Below are positions 8,084 to 16,586 of a stretch of 64,000 bases of DNA, one piece after another. The DNA comes from Leptospira neocaledonica. Its GTDB lineage: Bacteria; Spirochaetota; Leptospiria; Leptospirales; Leptospiraceae. A model generated the notes under the pieces. The model did not search any database. It was not told the DNA's origin and was given only the letters and a program-made list of their open reading frames with translations. The stretch lies in contig NZ_NPEA01000011.1 of NCBI RefSeq assembly GCF_002812205.1, forward strand, positions 62,001 to 126,000, given 5' to 3'. The translations under genes were made by a program, and so were the position numbers. The stretch's first letter is position 1, and the number at the start of each line of letters is the position of its first letter.

Positions 8084-8517
8084 AGTATAATATTGGAGCA
8101 CTGATTGTAGGTTTACTATTCGCCATCGGCTTAGGTGTATCTGGAATTTTACAACCTGCTAATATAATAGGTTTTCTAGATGTTTTCGGGAAATGGAACC
8201 CTGCCCTTCTTTTCACTATGGCCGGGGCTGTTGGAGTTCACTTCATTACGTATAAATTAATACGAAAAAGAAAAACTCCAATGTTCTCAAAAGATTGGTT
8301 TATTCCGACTCGCCAAGAAATCACTCCCGCTCTCGTTATCGGAAGTTTGATTTTCGGGATTGGCTGGGGATTAGGCGGTTATTGTCCGACAGTTTCAGTT
8401 ACTTCGCTTGCAAGTTTTGAAATGAGACCTCTTGTCGTTTTTGTCAGCATAATTTTTGGAATGTTACTGTTCTGGTTTCTGGACAAAAAAACAAATTTGA
8501 AAAGTAAATTAGAATAA
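8080..8517 (+). CDS. YeeE/YedE-family sulfur transporter, C-terminal half protein
   Basis: A 145-residue membrane protein with four predicted helices, the partner of the preceding gene. The motif GWGLGGYCPTVSV carries a single conserved cysteine equivalent to the second-repeat cysteine of one-chain YeeE proteins, and MRPLVVFVSIIFGMLLFW is the last helix. The two halves probably assemble into one pore for thiosulfate or persulfide-derived sulfur. Start and stop overlap as ATGA, implying translational coupling and equal amounts. Confidence 0.82.
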   Translation: MKYNIGALIVGLLFAIGLGVSGILQPANIIGFLDVFGKWNPALLFTMAGAVGVHFITYKLIRKRKTPMFSKDWFIPTRQEITPALVIGSLIFGIGWGLGGYCPTVSVTSLASFEMRPLVVFVSIIFGMLLFWFLDKKTNLKSKLE

Positions 8518-8523
8518 ACTAAA

Positions 8524-9330
8524 ATGTTAATCTTGGGATACATTTCTTCCTTCATAATGGGAACTTTACTGGGGCTAATCGGTGCAGGAGGTTCTATTCT
8601 AACAGTTCCCATTCTTTTTTATTTTTTCGGACAAGATGCGATCTTTGCTACCACAAACTCGCTCTTCGTAGTCGGAATAGCGGCCTTAGTCGGTGCAGCC
8701 ATCCAGCTAAAAAAAAGAGATACAAACATAAAGGTAGGGATGTATTTCGCAGGGCCAAGCTTTCTAGGCATTTATATTGCGAGATATTTGCTTCTGCCCT
8801 CGCTTCCAGACATTTTAATTTCGAGCTCAACCATTACACTTACAAAACCTTTACTTATTATGATCATTTTTTCGATCATAATGGCCTCCAGCTCCTGGGC
8901 TATGATCCGCTCAAACAATTCTTTCCAAACGGAATCATTAAAATTATACTCAACACCGTCTAACTTATTCGGTATTGGTCTTACTGGGCTCATAGTGGGA
9001 ACGATCACAGGTTTCGTGGGGGCAGGAGGAGGTTTTCTTATCATTCCGGCCCTTGTAATTTTACTTAAATTTTCAGTAAGACAGGCCGCGGCTACTTCCC
9101 TTGCTATAATTGCCGGAAATTCTCTTTTTGGATTCGCAATCAGTTTTAGATCTGAACAAACTGAATATTGCCCCTTACTTTTAATCATTTGTGCCTTAGG
9201 AATTGCAGGAATGTTTTTGGGACTGAAACTTTCGTCCAGAATGAATGAAAAATATCTGAAAAGTAGTTTTGGATATTTTACGTTACTTGTAGCTTCGCTA
9301 ATCTTATGGGATCAGGGAGGAAGGTTATAG
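8524..9330 (+). CDS. TauE/SafE-family sulfite exporter
   Basis: A 268-residue integral membrane protein with seven to eight helices. The duplicated family signature is clear: GTLLGLIGAGGSILTVPIL near the N-terminus and GTITGFVGAGGGFLIIPAL in the second half. TauE/SafE (DUF81) members export sulfite or sulfoacetate. In this operon the natural substrate is the sulfite made by the persulfide dioxygenase two genes upstream. It starts 6 bp after the previous stop and is the last gene of the operon; no strong terminator is visible after it. Confidence 0.85.
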   Translation: MLILGYISSFIMGTLLGLIGAGGSILTVPILFYFFGQDAIFATTNSLFVVGIAALVGAAIQLKKRDTNIKVGMYFAGPSFLGIYIARYLLLPSLPDILISSSTITLTKPLLIMIIFSIIMASSSWAMIRSNNSFQTESLKLYSTPSNLFGIGLTGLIVGTITGFVGAGGGFLIIPALVILLKFSVRQAAATSLAIIAGNSLFGFAISFRSEQTEYCPLLLIICALGIAGMFLGLKLSSRMNEKYLKSSFGYFTLLVASLILWDQGGRL

Positions 9331-9370
9331 GTTACTGCTACTCCACAGTTACTTATATTGTTTGTTTTTT

Positions 9371-9476
9371 AGTCGCAAGAATCGATCTTTCCATTCGTCC
9401 TAAAATATCGATAGCAGTCTGTAGTTACGCAGCTAAGATTAAGACAAATAACGGAGCAGAAGATTATTATTTCTTT
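9371..9476 (-). pseudogene. Remnant of a lipoprotein signal-peptide region
   Basis: Read on the minus strand this stretch encodes IFCSVICLNLSCVTT, a lipoprotein signal peptide with lipobox, then about 19 unrelated codons and a stop. There is no in-frame start codon, because a TGA lies immediately upstream. Bases 9419-9465 are identical to 11396-11442 inside the lipoprotein gene about 2 kb away. The simplest reading is a broken partial copy of that gene's 5' end, left by duplication or recombination. Nothing else in the 9331-9515 spacer looks coding. Confidence 0.5.
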
Positions 9477-9515
9477 TCAAATGTGTTATTCAAATCCAAG
9501 ATAATGATCGGCGAA

Positions 9516-10091
9516 TCATTGAGGGCACTTAGTAAAATTCAAAGCTGATTTGGTCTTGATTGATTGAAAGATGTCAGCCTCCTCCTGCCCCTTTGCCCCG
9601 AAGTATGTGCAGGAGGTATTCGCAACTTGGATTGCCCTTTCCTTGTGATAAGAAGCAAGATAGCTGTTTCCAAGCTTTGATGCGTTGACGGCTGCGATAA
9701 AATGTAACTCCTGCAACTTGCATTGTATCTTGTTTCGCTCACATGTTCCGATGACCTTTCGTGTGAGATTAAGAGTAAATCGTTGGGAACGTTCCGGTTC
9801 CTTAAAGGTAGTCGGGTTACTATGGATATAAGCTGAAAGCCAAAAACGTTTATGAATATTATCTGAGACACATCTTTCGAGGCGAAATTCATCGAATTTT
9901 CCAAGAGCAGAAAGATCCTGCTTAAATGCACTCTCCACAGTATCCCAAGCACAATCGAAACCTGAATTGCAAGCTCGGATGAAATTTTGAAAACATTCCT
10001 GCTGTGCAGAATTTTGGGATCCACCAGCAAAAAGATGGCTCGAAAGCAAGAAAATAATAAGAATTGGAAATACGATTCTTTTAACATACAT
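9516..10091 (-). CDS. Hypothetical exported protein
   Basis: A 191-residue protein with a clear signal peptide (KRIVFPILIIFLLSSHLFAG) and a mature part with eight or nine cysteines, several in spaced pairs (ECFQNFIRACNSGFDCAW, GTCERNKIQC), suggesting disulfide bonds in the periplasm. The rest is mostly helical, and I recognise no family. It is a single gene on the minus strand between the sulfur operon and the lipoprotein gene at 10235. The other long frame over the same bases has no signal peptide and is a shadow. Confidence 0.6.
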   Translation of the reverse strand: MYVKRIVFPILIIFLLSSHLFAGGSQNSAQQECFQNFIRACNSGFDCAWDTVESAFKQDLSALGKFDEFRLERCVSDNIHKRFWLSAYIHSNPTTFKEPERSQRFTLNLTRKVIGTCERNKIQCKLQELHFIAAVNASKLGNSYLASYHKERAIQVANTSCTYFGAKGQEEADIFQSIKTKSALNFTKCPQ

Positions 10092-10234
10092 AGGCTTAAT
10101 TAATTTTCTCCGCTGCTCGTTTAAATATCTAAAAACCGATGGTAGTTAGATGATCTATCTCGAAATATAAAATCATTTCTATATTCAATCTTTTCCATTT
10201 ATTATAATTGAGTCTAACGTTTTACTTGAAAATA

Positions 10235-10855
10235 ATGCATCCTAGGGCCTCTTCGTTTATTATGTGTAAATATTTTCAATTAACCTTAGTCATCTTCTCA
10301 ATCAATTTAAACTGCGCCACATTTGTTTTTTATCCGGATAATTTTGAAAAAATTTCGGATAAAGCCATCTCACCTTTTTCCCGAAAGACAATTGGTGTGA
10401 ATGTTCTTTATAAATTTTTCGACGACGATGTCGAAGAAACTCCTGTTTTGAATTATCGAAAGGAAAAGGAAAAGATGATAAAAGACAGTATCGTAAAGGT
10501 TGGTTATGTCGTGATCGATGCTAACGACCACTCTAATTTAGCCGACTTATATTGCGATGTTATATATACAAATAAAAAATATCCGCATGGTGGATTGAAT
10601 GTTATCTCGGGCTTCACGCTTCTTTTTCTTCCATCTGAATTCTCAACTAATGTAATTATCGATTTCACTTTCAAAGATAAAAATGGAAAATCGCTAAAAA
10701 GTTATCGGAGAAGTGCTGAGACTTTTAATTGGCTAGGGTGGCTATTTTTGCCTTTTATGCCATTCTACTTTCCAACTTCCGAAATAGATACGATGAACTT
10801 TCAATTAGTTAAATCGATCCTTAAGGAAGCGGTTAAGGATAATGTTCTTAAATAA
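10235..10855 (+). CDS. Hypothetical lipoprotein, same family as the gene at 16587
   Basis: About 206 residues. The hydrophobic N-terminus ends in a lipobox-like INLNC, so the mature protein is probably lipidated. The start is uncertain: ATG 10235, or ATG 10262 just before the hydrophobic stretch. The ending (FNWLGWLFLPFMPFYFPTSE, then a helix MNFQLVKSILKEA) matches in layout the protein at 16587 (HRYFLGWASIILGLTLPLFS, then AFAQFESDFTKDV), and both have a preceding TL-x-LFP strand and a FxF/FEL-D strand. I infer that they are divergent paralogues. Function unknown; probably envelope-associated. Confidence 0.6.
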   Translation: MHPRASSFIMCKYFQLTLVIFSINLNCATFVFYPDNFEKISDKAISPFSRKTIGVNVLYKFFDDDVEETPVLNYRKEKEKMIKDSIVKVGYVVIDANDHSNLADLYCDVIYTNKKYPHGGLNVISGFTLLFLPSEFSTNVIIDFTFKDKNGKSLKSYRRSAETFNWLGWLFLPFMPFYFPTSEIDTMNFQLVKSILKEAVKDNVLK

Positions 10856-10904
10856 GCCTTCATTTTTCTAGAAAGGATCTAAAATGCAGAATAAAAAAGC
10901 ATAT

Positions 10905-11452
10905 TCACTTACTAAACTTAGACTTGCCAGATTTTAGATTTAATTTTTTCTCCAATTCTGACAAAAATTTTCGAATACTCTCCTGTGCTGCAGCCTCGGT
11001 TGCCATTTGTGCTCTATAAAGAGCAACCCGTTGGTCCGAAAATTTTCCAATCCCCTGAGCTTCAATAACTTCATTAAATACAGATACACCCTTGTTCCTT
11101 AAAATATATCTAACTGTAAGCTTATGGGTAAAATCCATAACTCCAAATGAGGGATTGTCTAATTTCATAATTGCTGCATTTAAAGTCCAATCTTCATTGA
11201 CGTTTGCAGTAACAGATTCGCATAAACCTGAATTGACAATTGAATCCTTTAAAGCTCGCGTAAAATTTCGATCTGTAATTGTAGGAGATCCCCAAGGGAC
11301 AGTCATTTCTCCACCCGTGGCATCACTTACATAAATTCTATCTGCGACTTTCTTATTCGTACCAGAGTCCCAAACAATCATTTCAGTAACTCCGGCTGTA
11401 GTTACGCAGCTAAGATTAAGACAAATAACGGAGCAGAAGATTTTATTTTCAT
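10905..11452 (-). CDS. Hypothetical lipoprotein with an apparent 1-base frameshift in its signal peptide
   Basis: The body frame (SCVTTAGVTEMIVWD ... to 10905) is a typical small Leptospira lipoprotein of about 180 residues with a charged helical C-terminus (SELEKKLNLKSGK). No normal start codon exists in that frame near the signal peptide. An ATG at 11452 is one base out of frame: as written it gives a 16-residue peptide and stops, but one extra A in the AAAATAAAA tract would give MKIKIFCSVICLNLSC followed by VTTAG, a perfect lipoprotein leader. It is either a recent frameshift mutation, a slippage-prone start, or a sequence error. A TTG at 11531 keeps the frame open but overlaps the upstream gene and gives no leader. 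Confidence 0.55.
11396..11442. repeat. 47-bp direct repeat shared with 9419-9465
   Basis: An exact 47-base copy of 9419-9465 about 2 kb upstream on the plus strand. Here it covers the signal peptide and lipobox of the lipoprotein gene read on the minus strand. The match ends abruptly on both sides. In both copies the frame immediately before the repeat is disrupted. Confidence 0.85.
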
Positions 11453-11487
11453 ATTCTTTATTCTGATCCCAGATAAAAATTAAATCG

Positions 11488-12492
11488 CTAGTTATACCAC
11501 TTACTTCTCCCCTCTTCTCCACCAACCGCAAGTGTCACTCCAAAGTAAATAGTATGGATGGTATCTCTTACAAAATGAGAGTAATAAGGAGAAAATGCTA
11601 AATCAGAGATTGCATTTGTAACGGAGAAGCTAGTAAAATTTCCGCTTTCATCTAAAGTCCTTCCGGTAGACGCAAGACGGTTTGTCGCCACCTCGGAAAC
11701 GGTAAGCTTGTAACCAGTGAACAAATTTATATTATGTTCGATGGGAAAAATAAAACTCAAATCTAAATCGAACCCCCTACGTTTAGAACCGATAGTTGTT
11801 CGATCATTCGCAATAGTAAGCGGATCCGGGGGCATTGGACTTCCAGGTAAATTTGTAATCGAACTGGAGTTCTCATTATAAGTTCCATGATCTAAATAAA
11901 AAACTGTTACACGTGATCTAAACTGGACCCAATCAGCCAATGGTTGGAGGTAATATAATGATAACTGAGGTCCAAAATTCGACTGACTTGTTTTATATAA
12001 AGTAATCGCAGCTCCCGGAATTGTTGCAAAAAAGGACGGGTCGCTGCTAGTTGATTCTGCAATTGTTCGTAAACCGACACCGGTTCCAAATCTAGCGGGA
12101 ATCCAAAAGTAAGAATATTCGAATATAAACTCATTTCGATTCAAATTCATCATTGTAGTTGCATTTACCGGGCGAATCGAAGCCGAATCCGCAAATAAGA
12201 AAACATTACGATCACTTGCTGTTTCTTTAACAGAAGAATAGTCTATCAAAAAAGAATATTTCCCCGAATTCGAAAATGTTCTAATCGAATACCCGCTTCC
12301 CAACCCTGCACTTCCGCTGAAGCCATGGTGCAACTCTCCTGAGGCAGGAGAGTTCTGAATCGCTTCCGATCGGGATTTTTCAATTGGATTCCACGATCCA
12401 TAGCCGACCCTTCCTGACACCTCCCACCAAGCAGTATGAGCAGGAAGCAAAGGAATAAAAAATAATGCGAAAAAGAAAATACTAAATTTCAT
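11488..12492 (-). CDS. Predicted outer-membrane beta-barrel protein
   Basis: I use ATG 12492 (334 aa), which has GAGGTG 12-13 bases upstream. An N-terminal signal peptide (KFSIFFFALFFIPLLPAHTA) is followed by alternating aromatic/hydrophobic strands throughout, for example GRVGYGSW, YSFLIDYSS, FIFEYSYFWIPARFGTGVGL, LSLYYLQPL and DLDLSFIFPI, as expected for a transmembrane barrel. The last strands (HTIYFGVTLAVGG) come near the C-terminus, but the protein ends in a charged tail rather than a terminal Phe. I cannot assign a transport substrate. It lies just upstream of the frameshifted lipoprotein gene and may be co-transcribed with it. Confidence 0.65.
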   Translation of the reverse strand: MKFSIFFFALFFIPLLPAHTAWWEVSGRVGYGSWNPIEKSRSEAIQNSPASGELHHGFSGSAGLGSGYSIRTFSNSGKYSFLIDYSSVKETASDRNVFLFADSASIRPVNATTMMNLNRNEFIFEYSYFWIPARFGTGVGLRTIAESTSSDPSFFATIPGAAITLYKTSQSNFGPQLSLYYLQPLADWVQFRSRVTVFYLDHGTYNENSSSITNLPGSPMPPDPLTIANDRTTIGSKRRGFDLDLSFIFPIEHNINLFTGYKLTVSEVATNRLASTGRTLDESGNFTSFSVTNAISDLAFSPYYSHFVRDTIHTIYFGVTLAVGGEEGRSKWYN

Positions 12493-12674
12493 TTTTTTCA
12501 AAATACACCTCAAATCAAATCAATCGTATATTATTGATATATCTTGAAATTGTAAAATTGAGTCAACTTTTCTATTAAAAAGAGAATGTGACTAACGGAT
12601 TCTACGTAATTATAATTCTGATAACTTAATTTTTGGGCAATATTCTATCTGAGATTACGATTCACAAATTTGAA

Positions 12675-13367
12675 TCACTCGACAGCCATTTTAACTTCAT
12701 TTTCCGTCGCAAAGAAGCCAAATAACGGAACGGGAACCCCCGTATACAAATATATGATCGCTGTGTTCAAATAGCTGAAAAAAGTAAGTAATTTATTCAT
12801 TCTTCTTTCTTCCGATATCTGTATTTTGATAAGTTTATTTACCCCTCCAGTTTCCCAAAGTGCAGGACATTTATAAATACTCGCGGCTGATTCTTTTATA
12901 CAAGCTTCTCGTTTTTCATAGCCAGTTTGATATCTCAACCAAAGTATCCCCCGCTCAACTCCTAACAAAATTCGTAATCGAGATTGATTGTAAAAAGCGA
13001 GCGGATACCAAGTATCATTCAGGATTTCTATAGTTCCATATTCAGCCAGAGCGGGAATTTCTAGACGAATCGACTTACTTTCAATATACAATTCTTTGTA
13101 ATATTCAATTCGCTGAGATTTTTCTACCTTGTTAAAAGGATCAGAAGTTAGACTGACAACCAGCAACGGCTTGCTCTCAATGCTGCCTTCGATTTCAATC
13201 TCTAACATCTTCATCGTTTGATTTTCATAGAGGGGATTCGGCTTAGGTTCAAGATATCCCCTTCGAATCGTCGATCTGCAAGAAAATAGAACGCTAAGTA
13301 ATATGAAAGTAATAATGTTTGGCTTTATCGAAATTATGAAATCGACAATATTTTTCAAAATGCACAT
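12675..13367 (-). CDS. Hypothetical lipoprotein
   Basis: A 230-residue protein whose hydrophobic leader (NIITFILLSVLFSC) ends in a lipobox at about residue 30. The mature part has beta-rich segments and one C-terminal hydrophobic stretch (YLNTAIIYLYTGVPVPLFGFF) that could touch or cross a membrane. No known family is recognised. Its start overlaps the end of the upstream beta-barrel gene by 13 bp, so the two are probably translated together and may form a lipoprotein/outer-membrane pair, an inference from position only. Confidence 0.6.
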   Translation of the reverse strand: MCILKNIVDFIISIKPNIITFILLSVLFSCRSTIRRGYLEPKPNPLYENQTMKMLEIEIEGSIESKPLLVVSLTSDPFNKVEKSQRIEYYKELYIESKSIRLEIPALAEYGTIEILNDTWYPLAFYNQSRLRILLGVERGILWLRYQTGYEKREACIKESAASIYKCPALWETGGVNKLIKIQISEERRMNKLLTFFSYLNTAIIYLYTGVPVPLFGFFATENEVKMAVE

Positions 13368-14095
13368 CCGAATGATAAACTAATTAAAGCGTTTAGAGAG
13401 TCCGGCTCCTTAATCATTGTTTCCTTAACTAAAACGGTATCAACAAGAGACGGAGGTCGGCTTTGTGGAAGTAAACCTCTATCATCCGAATATACATAGA
13501 CCTTGTCTTCCGCATGAACTACTTGAAAAAAACCAAATTCAAATTTTACGAAAACTCCATTAGAAGATTGCCATTTAACTCCAAAACCAGCCGCGCCGAA
13601 TATTGTGTTCTTCCTTTCGGCGGTGTAGGAAAGAGAAGAACTATTATTTGCCAAAATACTAGGCGCACGAGTATCATCAAAACTGACTTTAAAATTATAA
13701 TCGGGGAGAGTGCCTACATGCGCTGCTAAGAAGAATATTCCACCGAATGGAAAATAGTTAAGATAAACATCAGAGGACATCTTCTTTATATGCTCGTATT
13801 CTTCACAATTAGAAACTCCCGGATACGATCCAGCAGAACAAATGAACACATAATTATCAGTGAATTTATTTCCGACCATTCGGACCGTTCTATGTATATT
13901 TAAGCCTACCGAAATGTTCTCACCGAGATTATAATTAAAGCTGATTGTTTCTAAATTAAAATTTGCATTCGAGGTTAACCCGAACCCTATACTAAAGGGT
14001 TTTTCTTTTCTGCGGTCTTTTTGATCCGATTCCTGAGCCAAAAGGATCTTCGGTACCAGCATAAGAAATACGAGCGCAATTTTTAATATTTTCAT
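13355..14095 (-). CDS. Predicted outer-membrane protein, small beta-barrel
   Basis: The ATG at 14095 is chosen because a clean signal peptide (MKILKIALVFLMLVPKILLAQ) starts there; the frame itself extends 18 codons further up. The mature part of about 225 residues has repeated amphipathic strands (FSIGFGLTSNANF, ISVGLNIHRTV, IFFLAAHVGTLPDYNFKVSF, FGAAGFGVKW, VFVKFEFGFFQVV) and ends in SFGCAF with a terminal Phe, like many barrel proteins recognised by the BAM machinery. Function unknown. It overlaps the following lipoprotein gene by 13 bp. Confidence 0.65.
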   Translation of the reverse strand: MKILKIALVFLMLVPKILLAQESDQKDRRKEKPFSIGFGLTSNANFNLETISFNYNLGENISVGLNIHRTVRMVGNKFTDNYVFICSAGSYPGVSNCEEYEHIKKMSSDVYLNYFPFGGIFFLAAHVGTLPDYNFKVSFDDTRAPSILANNSSSLSYTAERKNTIFGAAGFGVKWQSSNGVFVKFEFGFFQVVHAEDKVYVYSDDRGLLPQSRPPSLVDTVLVKETMIKEPDSLNALISLSFGCAF

Positions 14096-14325
14096 TAGAG
14101 ATCTATGATGCATATCCGACCGAAAGATACCAGTCGGAAATAGTTGCATATCCGTATATTAAATTTGTTTTTGAAAATTCTTTCTTTGAATCTCTTTCCG
14201 GAACAAATGAGTCCGTGATATAATTTTATAGAAGCTTGAACCCGCAACTAACAACCTTTTGTTAGATAAAGTATTGCGCTGCATTTCTATTAATATAACT
14301 ATTGGTCAGAATTGAGAACGCAAGT

Positions 14326-15099
14326 ATGCCTAACTTCTCCTCTTATTCACTTATCCTATTCTTACTCATAAGTTTAGGTTCTCTAAATTGCGGAACGTAT
14401 CTACTTGCAAATATACTTCTTCCCTCGGATGAGGATACTCGCCTGGAGGCCGTCGCCAAATCCATCGTAGGAACTATGAATGTCGGATTGATCCATTATT
14501 GGCCCTTAGATGGGGATGCGAACGATAGAGTCGGGACATTACATCTAACCGCATTCGGAACTGTAGGACCTGTCCTCACTGTAGATCATAACAATTTACC
14601 GAATGGTGCTTACGCTTATGATGGTATAGATTCATGGCATGATTCCGGTTCCGGAGGAGAACCTATTTTAACCGGGACTGCATCTTTTACCTTAAGCGCC
14701 TGGGTAAAAGGCAAATTTAACACTTCAGGAATTATTCTTGGCGCTGGAGATGGTTTAGGATTCCAACTTCAGGATAACCCATCATGTTTCCAAATCAGAG
14801 CCTATAGTACAAACGGAGGTACCGGGGTTGTCAGCAATCTCAGCCCTTGCAAAGGTTATCAGAATGATGTTTGGTATAATGTAACTCTTACGTGGGATCT
14901 TCCAAACAATAGGGCCAATCTGTATATCGGAAACGATCTTGTAGATTCTAGGGTATACAATCCAAATCGGATACCTTGGACATCAGGTTTCCCAATCACT
15001 CTAGGATACGGTACTTTAGGCGGCGGTTCTCAAGAAGTAACGATAGACGAAGTTAGGGTCTATGACAGAATTGTTCCGCCGATATTTTTCGGCTTTTAA
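14326..15099 (+). CDS. LamG / concanavalin-like domain lipoprotein
   Basis: Lipoprotein leader (LILFLLISLGSLNC), then a jelly-roll domain over roughly residues 60-257. The family marks are the opening LIHYWPLDGDANDRVG, ASFTLSAWVKGKF, YNVTLTWDLPNNRANLYIGN and the closing VTIDEVRVYDR. LamG-like domains bind carbohydrates or protein ligands at the cell surface, so this is a candidate surface adhesin or glycan-binding protein. I start at ATG 14326 (257 aa) rather than the upstream TTG. Two cysteines (DNPSCFQ, LSPCKG) could form a disulfide. It is a single gene with no obvious operon partner. Confidence 0.75.
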   Translation: MPNFSSYSLILFLLISLGSLNCGTYLLANILLPSDEDTRLEAVAKSIVGTMNVGLIHYWPLDGDANDRVGTLHLTAFGTVGPVLTVDHNNLPNGAYAYDGIDSWHDSGSGGEPILTGTASFTLSAWVKGKFNTSGIILGAGDGLGFQLQDNPSCFQIRAYSTNGGTGVVSNLSPCKGYQNDVWYNVTLTWDLPNNRANLYIGNDLVDSRVYNPNRIPWTSGFPITLGYGTLGGGSQEVTIDEVRVYDRIVPPIFFGF

Positions 15100-15203
15100 T
15101 TCCCAGCTATATACAATGTTATATTGCTAAACGAATTACAAATACTCTACCTTGAGTATTAAAAACTCTATCTGAATAAATTTACTTTAAACGTAGATAT
15201 TAT

Positions 15204-16385
15204 TTAATATTGATGTGGGGAGCTATTTTTATCTAACATCAAATTTAACTCTTTAAAAGCCTCGATGTGATTTGGATTAGATTTAATAGCTAAATTGAAA
15301 TACTTTTTCGCTTCTTCTTTATTATTAGATTTAAATAAGAGACCTAAATTATAATACGCAGTAGCATAGTTATTTTTTAGCTCGGCAGCATGGATAAAAT
15401 AATCTTTTGCCTGATCAAAATGTCCGATTAACTTTGAGCACAACCCCATGTTGACAAAAAGTATAGGATCCGAATTATCAATTTGCCTAGCTTTTTCAAA
15501 ATAACCAATGGCATTTTTGTAATCTTCTGAATTCATATAAGCAGAAGCTTTGCCAAAGTATAAATTATAATCCACTCCCTCATCAATCTGTTCTGCCAAT
15601 GTAAAATAAGCGAGACTCTCGGAATATAGGCCCTCCGCCAAAGCAATATAACCTTTCAAAACGATCATATCAAAATCGGTCTTACGACTTTCATATACTT
15701 CATTCGCTTTTAAGTAGTCTTTCCTAATTAAAAAATACCAGCCAATGGTTACCGGTTGTTCTTTAAGCATTATCTTTTCCGATAATTTTTCGATCAGAAC
15801 GTCAATACAACCGATCTCATCCTCATTATTAATCCTTTCTTTTACATCAATTGTTTCAGTAGAAAAAGGAAAATGAATTTTTGCCTCCAATTCGTTTCCT
15901 CTTCTAACTATGGATCCGGAAATGACCTTATCCTGAATATTTAGCAAAAGTTTTATAATCTTTTTTAAAGAATTTAAAGAAATCCCAAATACTTTAATAT
16001 CTTCTGAAGCCACAGCATCATTGAAACGAAAAATGGGTTTATGAATATCTTCGGAGTCAGAGGAATCAATTGCGGTAACCTCCGATTGAATTAATCTTAG
16101 CTTCAAAATGATTCTACCGGAAACTTCATTCTCACTTAATCCATTTTTGATGACCGACTCAGGCAAACTAATTGACTCTATATAGTATGTATCACTCAGA
16201 ACCCCTCTTACTGAATAAAAGAGAATTAGTGAAGAAATCAAAACAAAGAAAATTCGTCCGCACACAACCCGAACGTCTCTAGCTATTCGCGAAAATGAAT
16301 TCTTCTCGAAATAACCTACTATTCCTATTGAGAATTTATGAATCAGGTTATTTAGCATTTCACGATTTACGAAATAAGAATACAT
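15204..16385 (-). CDS. Tetratricopeptide-repeat protein with one N-terminal membrane segment
   Basis: 393 residues. A hydrophobic stretch at about 43-62 (RIFFVLISSLILFYSVRGVL) anchors or exports the protein. Residues about 65-215 form an unassigned alpha/beta region with similarity in layout to nucleotide-free periplasmic sensors. The C-terminal 170 residues contain at least four TPR units: YLKANEVYESR, YSESLAYFTLAEQ, YKNAIGYFEKARQIDNSDP, FDQAKDYFIHAAELKNN and KEEAKKYFNLAIKSNPNH. TPRs mediate protein-protein contacts, so it probably works as a scaffold in the envelope. Single gene on the minus strand. Confidence 0.7.
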   Translation of the reverse strand: MYSYFVNREMLNNLIHKFSIGIVGYFEKNSFSRIARDVRVVCGRIFFVLISSLILFYSVRGVLSDTYYIESISLPESVIKNGLSENEVSGRIILKLRLIQSEVTAIDSSDSEDIHKPIFRFNDAVASEDIKVFGISLNSLKKIIKLLLNIQDKVISGSIVRRGNELEAKIHFPFSTETIDVKERINNEDEIGCIDVLIEKLSEKIMLKEQPVTIGWYFLIRKDYLKANEVYESRKTDFDMIVLKGYIALAEGLYSESLAYFTLAEQIDEGVDYNLYFGKASAYMNSEDYKNAIGYFEKARQIDNSDPILFVNMGLCSKLIGHFDQAKDYFIHAAELKNNYATAYYNLGLLFKSNNKEEAKKYFNLAIKSNPNHIEAFKELNLMLDKNSSPHQY

Positions 16386-16586
16386 TCCGCAGGTTTTCTC
16401 TCAAATAATACGGTTCGTCCAGCCTTTTTTATGATTATAGATTCGCACCATATTCAGATCTGCAGGAGAACTATATGTTAAATCACAAAGACAATGCAGC
16501 ATCAATTCCCAAAAAGGCACAACTAACGCATCTTACATAACCTGAATATGATTGACGTAAGCTTCACAAGAAAAAAGTATTCTGAA

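Noticed and set aside
9539..10087. 182-codon frame on the minus strand over the exported protein gene
   Set aside because: The alternative frame has a proper signal peptide and cysteine pattern; this one is its shadow.
10884..10937. 17-codon frame with a good AGGA ribosome site between two lipoprotein genes
   Set aside because: Too short to support and overlaps the end of the minus-strand lipoprotein gene; no recognisable peptide.
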